From Ruminococcus flavefaciens (GTDB lineage Bacteria; Bacillota; Clostridia; Oscillospirales; Ruminococcaceae): a stretch of DNA of 51,946 nucleotides. Position numbers and translations under genes: made by a program. Below the pieces are notes generated by a model. It did not search any database. It saw only the letters and a list, made by a program, of their open reading frames with translations, and had not been told where the DNA came from. Positions 1 to 8,300 of the stretch are shown here, in pieces. The first letter of the stretch is position 1, and each line of letters starts with the position of its first letter. Location: positions 1 through 51,946 of the forward strand of contig CACXEJ010000130.1 in NCBI GenBank assembly GCA_902766595.1, read 5' to 3'.

Positions 1-1
1 C

Positions 2-961
2 CGCACCGAAAAGCGCATACCCGATGATATGGCGGAGAAGATAGCGCTCTTCTGCAATATCCGCAAGGAGGACGTTATCCAGAACCTCACAGCCCCGTCA
101 CTGTATGAAGTTCCGCTGTGGCTCGAAAATGAAGGTCTTGCACATTCGGTATGCCGTCACCTCGGACTCACGGACAATGCTCCCGACCTTACAGAATGGA
201 CAGAAATGGTACGCCGCGCAGAGAACGCGCACAAGAACGTTACGATAGGACTTGTCGGCAAGTACGTCGAGCTCCACGACGCTTATCTTTCCGTAGCAGA
301 GGCGCTTCGCCACGGCGGTATCATCAATGATGCAGCAGTTGATATAAAGTGGATAGACTCCGAAGAAGTTACTGCCGAGAACGCCGCTGAAACGTTCAGA
401 GACTGCAACGGTATCATAGTTCCCGGCGGCTTCGGTCACAGAGGCATCGAGGGTATGGTCGAGTCGATACGCTATGCGAGAGAGAACAAGATACCGTTCT
501 TCGGTATCTGTCTCGGTATGCAGATGACAGTCATCGAGTACGCGCGCAATGTCTGCGGACTTGCCGGTGCAAATTCAGGTGAATTCGGTGAAACTCCCTA
601 CCCAGTCATCGACATTATGGACGAGCAGAGGAACATCTCCGAAAAAGGCGGCACGATGCGTCTCGGACTTTATCCCTGCAAGCTGACGGAGAATTCACGC
701 TGCCGCGAGATATACGGCGAGGAGCTCATCTATGAGCGTCACCGCCACCGCTACGAATTCAACAACGCCTACCGCAAGGTGCTTGTGCAGAACGGACTTC
801 ACATCGCAGGAATGTCGCCCGATGAAAAGCTCGTTGAGATAGTGGAGCTCCCCGACCACCCGTGGTTCGTCGGAGTGCAGTTCCACCCCGAATTCAAATC
901 AAGACCGAACAAACCGCAGAAGCTCTTTGCGGACTTCATAAGAGCTTCACTCGAAAACTAA
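2..961 (+). CDS. pyrG: CTP synthase, C-terminal part (truncated by window start)
   Basis: Catalyses UTP + ATP + glutamine to CTP, the last step of de novo pyrimidine nucleotide synthesis, in the cytosol. The frame is open from base 2, upstream of the first ATG at 29, so the gene begins outside the window; about 319 of roughly 535 residues are present. Visible are the end of the synthetase domain (IALFCNI, then [10 protein letters not shown]) and the whole class I glutamine amidotransferase domain: [16 protein letters not shown], the oxyanion segment VPGGFGHRG, the nucleophile elbow FFGICLGMQ with the catalytic Cys, and the His/Glu pair in [11 protein letters not shown]. It is followed after 58 bases by glnN on the same strand with no clear terminator between, so read-through is possible. 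Identity is secure. Confidence 0.97.
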   Translation, partial: RTEKRIPDDMAEKIALFCNIRKEDVIQNLTAPSLYEVPLWLENEGLAHSVCRHLGLTDNAPDLTEWTEMVRRAENAHKNVTIGLVGKYVELHDAYLSVAEALRHGGIINDAAVDIKWIDSEEVTAENAAETFRDCNGIIVPGGFGHRGIEGMVESIRYARENKIPFFGICLGMQMTVIEYARNVCGLAGANSGEFGETPYPVIDIMDEQRNISEKGGTMRLGLYPCKLTENSRCREIYGEELIYERHRHRYEFNNAYRKVLVQNGLHIAGMSPDEKLVEIVELPDHPWFVGVQFHPEFKSRPNKPQKLFADFIRASLEN

Positions 962-1019
962 TTCGGAATTCAAGCTCAGCTCAGTGCTGACTAATAAACG
1001 ATAAATGGAGGAAATAATA

Positions 1020-3107
1020 ATGGAAAAGGTAACAGAGTATTTTGGTTCAATGGTATTCGATGAGAGAGTTATGAAAGCTACTCTCTCCGAAAAGGTTTAC
1101 AAGTCACTGAAAAGGACTATCGACAGAGGAACTCCTCTCGATATTTCCGTTGCAAACGTCGTAGCCGCAGCTATGAAGGACTGGGCTATCGAAAAGGGCG
1201 CAACTCACTACACACACTGGTTCCAGCCTATGACAGGCGTTACCGCTGAGAAGCACGACAGCTTCATCACCCCCGCTCCCGACGGACGCGTAATTATGGA
1301 ATTCTCCGGCAAGGAGCTCGTCAAGGGCGAACCGGACGCTTCCTCATTCCCGTCAGGCGGTCTTCGTGCCACATTTGAGGCTCGCGGCTACACGGCTTGG
1401 GATCCTACTTCCTACGCTTTCATCAAGGACGGCACACTCTATATCCCGACTGCTTTCTGCTCATACACAGGTGAAGCTCTTGATAAAAAAGTACCGCTTC
1501 TCCGTTCAATGGAAGCCCTCAACAAGCAGGCGATCCGTGTGCTCAAGCTCTTCGGCAACGAGGGTGTAAGAAGTGTCCGTACATCAGTAGGTCCCGAGCA
1601 GGAATACTTCCTCGTTGACCGCGAGATGTACAAAAAGCGTAAGGATCTCGTAATGACAGGCCGTACACTGTTTGGTGCAATGCCTCCTAAGGGACAGGAA
1701 ATGGAAGACCACTACTTCGGCTCTATCAAGACAAGAGTTGCAGAATATATGGCTGATCTCGATAAGGAGCTCTGGAAGCTCGGTATCCTCGCAAAGACCA
1801 AACACAACGAAGTCGCACCCGCTCAGCACGAGCTCGCTCCTATCTACAAGACCACCAACATCGCTGCTGACCACAACCAGCTCACAATGGAGGTAATGAA
1901 GAAGGTCGCTGAGAAACACGGACTTGTGTGCCTGCTTCACGAAAAGCCTTTCGAGGGCGTAAACGGCTCCGGTAAGCACAACAACTGGTCTATTTCGACA
2001 GATACAGGCGTAAACCTCCTATCTCCCGGTGAGACTCCCTACGAGAATGCACAGTTCCTGCTCTTCCTTGCAGCAGTAATCAAGGCAGTTGACGACTATC
2101 AGGATCTGCTGAGACTTTCAGTTGCAACAGCAGGCAACGACCACCGTCTCGGCGCAAACGAAGCTCCTCCGGCTATCATTTCGATATTCCTCGGCGACGA
2201 GCTCACAGCTATCCTTGAAGCTATCGAGAACGATGCTCCTTACGGCGGTACAGCCAAGGAGAAGATGCAGCTCGGTGTTGATGTTCTTCCGCAGTTCAGC
2301 AAGGACACTACCGACAGAAACAGAACTTCACCGTTCGCATTCACCGGCAACAAGTTCGAGTTCCGTATGCTCGGTTCTTCAAACAGTATCTCCTGCGCAA
2401 ACATTCACCTCAACGCAGCAGTTGCAGAGGTACTGAAGCAGTTTGCCGACAAGCTCGAAAAGGCTAAGGACTTCAAGAAAGCTCTCCACGACCTCATCAA
2501 GAAGACTATCAAGGATCACAAGCGCATCATCTTCAACGGCAACGGCTACGATGACGCATGGGTCAAGGAAGCTGAAAAGCGCGGACTTTCAAACCTCAGG
2601 ACCACCGCAGATTGTATGCCTAAGATCTGCGACAAGAAGAACGTTGAGATGCTCACCTCTCACGGCATCTTCACTGAGGCTGAGATCTACTCACGCTGCG
2701 ACATTATGCTCGAAAACTATGTCAAGTCCGTAAACATCGAGGCTCAGACAATGGTGGATATGGCTCGCAAGGAGATTATCCCCGCAGTTGCGAAGTTCGC
2801 TTCTGACACTGCTTCAGCAGTTGCTGTAAAGAAGAGCGTATCCAAGGCAGCCTGCAAGTACGAGACAAAGCTCGTCGAGGAGCTTTCAGTCCTCATTGAT
2901 GCAATGGACGAAGCAACTACAAAGCTCGAAGCAACAGTCACCAAGCTCAAGACTATCGCCGACATCAGGAAGGAGTCTGAGTTCGTCCGCGACAAGATGA
3001 TACCTGCAATGGATAAGCTCCGTGAAGCTGCCGACAAGGCTGAGACTATCACAGCCGAGGACTACTATCCCTTCCCGGCTTATGACAAACTTCTTTTCGG
3101 AGTGTGA
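1020..3107 (+). CDS. glnN: Glutamine synthetase type III
   Basis: ATP-dependent condensation of glutamate and ammonia, the main ammonia assimilation step. The 695-residue length is that of the large GSIII (GlnN) family, against about 450 for GSI. Recognisable GSIII segments are the N-terminal [62 protein letters not shown] and the C-terminal [14 protein letters not shown]. An ATG at 1005 is in frame, but a GGAGG at 1007-1011 lies 8 bases before the ATG at 1020, so I place the start at 1020. dapF begins 5 bases after the stop, so glnN, dapF and dapL probably form one operon linking nitrogen assimilation to lysine/DAP synthesis. No promoter is evident in the short gap after pyrG. Confidence 0.96.
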   Translation: MEKVTEYFGSMVFDERVMKATLSEKVYKSLKRTIDRGTPLDISVANVVAAAMKDWAIEKGATHYTHWFQPMTGVTAEKHDSFITPAPDGRVIMEFSGKELVKGEPDASSFPSGGLRATFEARGYTAWDPTSYAFIKDGTLYIPTAFCSYTGEALDKKVPLLRSMEALNKQAIRVLKLFGNEGVRSVRTSVGPEQEYFLVDREMYKKRKDLVMTGRTLFGAMPPKGQEMEDHYFGSIKTRVAEYMADLDKELWKLGILAKTKHNEVAPAQHELAPIYKTTNIAADHNQLTMEVMKKVAEKHGLVCLLHEKPFEGVNGSGKHNNWSISTDTGVNLLSPGETPYENAQFLLFLAAVIKAVDDYQDLLRLSVATAGNDHRLGANEAPPAIISIFLGDELTAILEAIENDAPYGGTAKEKMQLGVDVLPQFSKDTTDRNRTSPFAFTGNKFEFRMLGSSNSISCANIHLNAAVAEVLKQFADKLEKAKDFKKALHDLIKKTIKDHKRIIFNGNGYDDAWVKEAEKRGLSNLRTTADCMPKICDKKNVEMLTSHGIFTEAEIYSRCDIMLENYVKSVNIEAQTMVDMARKEIIPAVAKFASDTASAVAVKKSVSKAACKYETKLVEELSVLIDAMDEATTKLEATVTKLKTIADIRKESEFVRDKMIPAMDKLREAADKAETITAEDYYPFPAYDKLLFGV

Positions 3108-3112
3108 TATAA

Positions 3113-3961
3113 ATGAAATTCACCAAAATGCACGGATGCGGCAACGATTATGTATATGTAAACTGTTTTGAGGAGAGCGTAAGCTCTCCCGAACAGCTTG
3201 CCAAGGCGGTCAGTGACCGCCATTTCGGCGTGGGTTCGGACGGACTCGTACTGATACTTCCAAGCGATACAGCGGACTGCCGTATGCGTATGTTCAATCC
3301 CGACGGCAGCGAGTCCGAAATGTGCGGTAACGCCATACGCTGCGTTGCGAAATATGTCTACGACAAGGGCATAATCCACAAGAGCGTTGTCAAAGTGGAG
3401 ACTCTGGCAGGCATAAAAATTATCGATGTCCACACCGATAAAAACGACATAGCCAAAACTCTTACAGTTGATATGGGAGCTCCAGTCACTGAAGCTGCGG
3501 AGGTTCCAGTTATTGCCGGAACTTCCCCTGTTACCGATCTTATGCTGTCGGCATACGAAAGGGAGTTCCGGTTCACCTGCGTTTCAATGGGAAATCCCCA
3601 CGCAGTCACATTCATAGATGAAGCTGTCAGGGACTTCGACGTTGAAAAATACGGCAGGGTTTTTGAGACGGACAGCCATTTCCCGCGCAAGGCGAATATT
3701 GAATTCGCGGAGATAGTCTCCCCCGAACGCCTGAAAATGCGCGTCTGGGAGCGCGGCACGGGCGAGACTCTTGCCTGCGGAACCGGCACCTGTGCAACAG
3801 TCGTGGCGGCTTGTCTGAACGGCATATGTCCGCGCAAGCCCGTGACAGTCGAGCTGCTTGGCGGTGAACTGGTGATAGAGTGGAAGGGAAGCGACGGACA
3901 CGTTTATATGACAGGTCCTGCTGAATATACATTTGAGGGAGAGTATTATGGCAAAGTTTAA
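3113..3961 (+). CDS. dapF: Diaminopimelate epimerase
   Basis: Converts LL-diaminopimelate to meso-diaminopimelate, used for lysine and as a peptidoglycan cross-linking residue. At 282 residues it has the usual family length. The N-terminus MKFTKMHGCGNDYV is diagnostic. The two catalytic cysteines are in the segment NPDGSESEMCGNAIRC and in LACGTGTCATVVAA near the C-terminus, the two half-sites of this PLP-independent epimerase. A GGAG at 3099-3102, inside the end of glnN, serves the ATG at 3113. The 3' end overlaps the dapL start by 14 bases, suggesting translational coupling. Together with dapL it makes a two-step route from tetrahydrodipicolinate to meso-DAP. Confidence 0.97.
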   Translation: MKFTKMHGCGNDYVYVNCFEESVSSPEQLAKAVSDRHFGVGSDGLVLILPSDTADCRMRMFNPDGSESEMCGNAIRCVAKYVYDKGIIHKSVVKVETLAGIKIIDVHTDKNDIAKTLTVDMGAPVTEAAEVPVIAGTSPVTDLMLSAYEREFRFTCVSMGNPHAVTFIDEAVRDFDVEKYGRVFETDSHFPRKANIEFAEIVSPERLKMRVWERGTGETLACGTGTCATVVAACLNGICPRKPVTVELLGGELVIEWKGSDGHVYMTGPAEYTFEGEYYGKV

Positions 3962-5147
3962 TGAGAGATTTCTTGATCTGAAAGAGAGCTACCTTTTCAG
4001 TGAGGTGGCAAAGAGAGTAAGCACGTTCAAGGAGAATAATCCTGACAAAGACGTAATAAGGCTTGGTATCGGCGATGTAACACTGCCGCTTGGCAAATCT
4101 GTGGTGCAGGCTATGCACGCTGCCGCAGATGAAATGGGAAAGGCTGAGACGTTCCGCGGCTACGGTCCCGAGCAGGGCTATGACTTCCTCAGAAAGGCTA
4201 TCGCAGGACACTATAAAGAGATAGGCGCTGATATAGACGAGGACGAGATCTTCGTTTCCGACGGTGCTAAGTCCGACACGGGCAACATAACCGATCTCTT
4301 TTCGGCTGACAATACCGTTCTGATCCCCGATCCTGTTTACCCGGTTTACGTTGACACGAACACGATGAACGGAAGAAGGATCGTTTATATGGACGGCACG
4401 GCCGAGAACGACTTTCTCCCGATGCCCGACAGAAGCATTCACGCTGATATTATCTACCTGTGCTCACCTAACAATCCGACCGGTGCCTGCTACAACAGAC
4501 AGCAGCTCGAAGAATGGGTGGACTACGCCCTCGAAAATGATGCCGTCATCCTCTTTGACTCGGCATATGAGAGCTTTATATCCGATGATGAGCTCCCGAG
4601 AACTATCTACTGCATCGAGGGCGCGAAGAAGTGCGCGGTGGAGTTCTGTTCGCTCTCCAAAACCGCAGGCTTCACAGGTACCCGCTGCGGATATACCATT
4701 GTTCCGAAGGCTGTCAAGTCCGCATCTCCCGACGGACGTGAGATGAGTCTGAACAAGATGTGGAACAGGCGTCAGACCACCAAATTCAACGGTGTTCCCT
4801 ATGTTGTACAGAGAGCCGCAGAGGCTGTTTTCAGCCCGGAGGGACAGAAGGAGTCAAAGGCTATGACTGCCTGCTATATGGAGAACGCCCGTATCATTTC
4901 CGACACTATGAACGAGCTTGGCATACGCTACACAGGCGGCGTGAATTCGCCGTATATATGGTTCGAGTGTCCGTTCGGTATGGACAGCTGGACGTTCTTT
5001 GACCATATGCTTGAAAAAGCTGGCGTTGTAGGAACTCCCGGTGCAGGCTTCGGAAAGAACGGTGACCGCTGGTTCCGCCTGACCGCCTTCAACAACAAGG
5101 AAAACACAATTGAGGCTATGAAGCGCTTCAGAAAGCTGTTTGAATAA
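3948..5147 (+). CDS. dapL: LL-diaminopimelate aminotransferase
   Basis: PLP enzyme converting tetrahydrodipicolinate directly to LL-diaminopimelate with glutamate as amino donor, bypassing the succinylase and acetylase branches. It is a fold-type I class I/II aminotransferase of 399 residues. Visible are VIRLGIGDVTLPL near the N-terminus, GYGPEQGYDFLR, SDGAKSDTGN, YLCSPNNPTGA, and the PLP-lysine segment SLSKTAGFTGTRCGY, all as in the DapL family. A frame start exists at 3933, but GAGGGAGAG at 3935-3943 precedes the ATG at 3948 at ideal spacing, so 3948 is chosen. It overlaps dapF by 14 bases and is followed by an intrinsic terminator. Confidence 0.96.
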   Translation: MAKFNERFLDLKESYLFSEVAKRVSTFKENNPDKDVIRLGIGDVTLPLGKSVVQAMHAAADEMGKAETFRGYGPEQGYDFLRKAIAGHYKEIGADIDEDEIFVSDGAKSDTGNITDLFSADNTVLIPDPVYPVYVDTNTMNGRRIVYMDGTAENDFLPMPDRSIHADIIYLCSPNNPTGACYNRQQLEEWVDYALENDAVILFDSAYESFISDDELPRTIYCIEGAKKCAVEFCSLSKTAGFTGTRCGYTIVPKAVKSASPDGREMSLNKMWNRRQTTKFNGVPYVVQRAAEAVFSPEGQKESKAMTACYMENARIISDTMNELGIRYTGGVNSPYIWFECPFGMDSWTFFDHMLEKAGVVGTPGAGFGKNGDRWFRLTAFNNKENTIEAMKRFRKLFE

Positions 5148-5171
5148 GGTACTGCCTGACGGCAGCAAAAT

Positions 5172-5203
5172 GACCGCAGGTGGTATTCCCTGCGGTCTTT
5201 CTT
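5172..5203 (+). terminator. Intrinsic terminator after dapL
   Basis: Perfect 9-bp stem GACCGCAGG (5172-5180) with CCTGCGGTC (5189-5197), an 8-base loop and the T-rich tail TTTCTT. It closes the pyrG/glnN-dapF-dapL strand. Confidence 0.9.
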
Positions 5204-5266
5204 ATATCCTGAATTATTCCTGCTCTGACAGCAGTATCCTGCCTATATATCATATTTCACACAAAA

Positions 5267-5304
5267 AAAAGCCAGTATTTACGCAATCACAAATACTGGC
5301 TTTT
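5267..5304 (-). terminator. Bidirectional-type terminator at the 3' end of the pilus operon
   Basis: A 14-bp perfect stem, AAAAGCCAGTATTT (5267-5280) with AAATACTGGCTTTT (5291-5304), sits immediately downstream of the pilus tip gene. On the minus strand the stem ends in a U-run continued by the A-run at 5263-5270. It can also act on the plus strand. Confidence 0.9.
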
Positions 5305-5309
5305 CTCTT

Positions 5310-8300
5310 TTAATTTGCAGCGGATCTTTTAGCTCTCCGTTTTTTTACATAAAGAATATACCCTATCGTAAACGCCGGCAGTAACACAAGACATAACGAC
5401 AGCGCAATAGTATTGGAAATACCTGTCGGCACTGTGCCCTGCAGCGTGTTTGTAACTTCAAGAGTCACCGGTCCGGATACTGTAAATGCCTTGGAATTGA
5501 CTTTTTCGGCATCACCATCTCCAAGCCGGAAAGTCGTCTCGTATTCCCCGTTGTCCTCAGTTACAGTAACAGCAGAACCCGGCGGAAGCATTATAACGAC
5601 TGTGTCATCGTGCTTCATAGTGAAGGTGCTGTCAGGAGTCAAGGGAGTGATCTGCGGATCCCCGTTTTTTGACCACGCATACTCCGTCCCCTCGGCTGCA
5701 CCGCTGACTTTCAGCGTAAAGCCGAACTGTTTGACAGTGCTGCCATTTGTTCCGTTGACGTGCTTATGGATAGTCAGCGGGACCGTAGAAGTATCCTTGA
5801 CATTAGGTACACTAAGCGTGTAAATGTAGCTGTCCTCAGTTTCGACGAGCTGACCGTTGTAGGAATTTGTAATAAGCGAAGGAACACCGAGCGGTGAGAT
5901 CCTGAATATAACGTCGTCTTCGAGCTTACTGTAACTCATCGGAGCAGCAGTTTCGGTCAGGAAGAATATCGCTCCGTTCACACCCGGATTAATGACTCTG
6001 CCGCTGCTGCCGCCGCAAATATCAACTTCACCGTCAACTGTTTTCAGATCCTCAAATCCAGTCATCGGAGCTTTGTTCTTGACATAGCCGCTGATAGTCG
6101 TATTTGCCTGCTTATACAGAGCAAAATGTGCTGAATCGAGCTTGATGTCAGAGTCCTCACTGTCTGTCTTGACTATCTTGAAGTTGAACGACTTGTTGTA
6201 TACGTCAACATAGGCTGTGATGCCGTTCTGACCGTTCTTCCAGTCAGCCCAGCCTGAGTCCGCGGCACTCCATTCCGTTATACCGTCCTCGCAGTACAGA
6301 GAAACAGTCTCGTCGGTGTTTACTTTAAAGCAAAGCTTCTTCTGAAGCCCGATATAGCCCTTGGGCGAAACGTTCTCCGTAAGTGTGTAGAGCTGATCCG
6401 GCTCAAAATTGTAGAGCATCGTAACAATGCCGCTTGCGTCAGAAACATAGCTGCCGATCATGTCGCCGCTGCTGTCGGTGAGAGTGAACTGTCCTCCTTT
6501 AAGCGGAACAGTGCTGTTCCATTTAAAGAGTCTGACTGCAATACCGCCTTCTCGGTTGTTGATGATAGTGTCGGTCCTTGAAGAACCCTCCTCTGTTCCC
6601 TGTTCATATTCAGCAACATAATTGAAGCTCTTTTCAGGGCTTTCACCGGTGGGAGTAGCGGCAGCTGTTCGTTTTGCAGTGAGGGATATACTGTCGCCGC
6701 TGTTCAGTGGCGTTATTTCATCGTAACCGGTAACTACACCGTCAGGATCGGCGACCGGTTGTCCGGTGAGCTTGACCTCCCTGACGACATAGCCGTCAAA
6801 GCCTGTTCGGGGTAAGCCGCCTGTTTTGCTCTTCAGAGTTGTCCAGAAGTAGTAAGCAGATGTAGACGGTGAAACGATCTGTCTCACCGAGCCTTCAAGA
6901 AGCTCTCCGTCAACATACACGGCTGTATAGACCGGTTCGTGATAAGTTGTGATGCTGGTGTCGCTCCAGCGCTTTTTCACAGTAAGTCCGTAGCCCTTTT
7001 TGTTATACACTTCCATCTGCGGACTTTCCTCAGCTATGACTTTTCCGACATTTGCCGGGTTGCCGTCATATTGGTGATATGACGCGATAGGCTCGGTCGA
7101 GCCGTCGGCATTGGTCTTTTCGCCTAAAACACATTCGTATTTCATCAGACCGTAGCCGGACTTCACATCCTCAGTGACCTTGAATACCGAGCCGACCGGG
7201 AGTCCCGGAACGCAGATCGTATATCCTGCCGGGATACCGGAAACAGAGCCCCAGCCCGACGTGAGAAATGTCACTGTATCAACTGTGATGCCCTCAACAT
7301 TTCCCTCTTCAACAGCCCTGACTGTATCCTGACTGTATGTGAGGTCAGTAGGCACGAATTTCTGCGTGTCATAGTCAAATCTGCACATCCTCTTGTCCGC
7401 TGTGAGAACGTAGTATTTATACATATCTGCCAGCGGTATCTCGTCCGCACTGACATCGACCGACGAAATATAGAGCCTGAAACTGAATGTTGCAGGATCA
7501 TCGGTGATAACGTTGTTGTTTTCATCAACGAGTTTTTTGGTTATGTACAGATCTTTGATAACATCGTCATTAACGAAGTTATCAAAGTTTATTGTAGGTC
7601 TGTCCTCTGCTGAATTCAAGCCGGACGAGTAGCTCCGCAGGTCACCGACTATTTCGATCCTGTCAGCAGGAACTTCCGCACCGTTTATCATAACATTGCC
7701 GTAAACAGTATGATCCACCGCACATTCAACTATCCTGTAGCTGATAGTATTGTCAGGGAAAGAGATCTCGGCATTCTTTTTAGGATTTAGGAAGTAGATG
7801 CTCTCATACGCCTGTTCCTCTGAAAATCCCGGAGGACGATATTTTTTGACGTATGTGACCGGCTGGTTGGAGTTCTGATATGTGACGCGGACGTGCTCAT
7901 CGTCGTTGCGGAGGAGCTTTTCCTCTCCGGCTGAACCGCCCTCGCCGTCATTTTCGGTGTAGTAGATCTGGAAAGGATATTCCACGAAATCCTTGTCAAG
8001 AACATCTGCACCTTCACCGCTCAGAGTCTTTGAAACTACAACGTGTCCCGGAGTCACAGATGCGAGATTGAAGCGCATATGCAGGTTTGAAGCGCCTGCA
8101 CCTCGCTCCATATAGAAAACGCGCATCGTATGGGTGGTATAGTCCTTGAATATCTTGCCGCCATTGCCATTGTCCTCGAAGATCTCAGCGAGCTTGCCGT
8201 CAATATCTGTTTCGTTTCGTGCTTCATAATTGGCTCTGAATATGTCAATGAGAGTAGTTTTCTCTCCGTTGACTTCAACTTCGCCGGTACGAAAATTCAC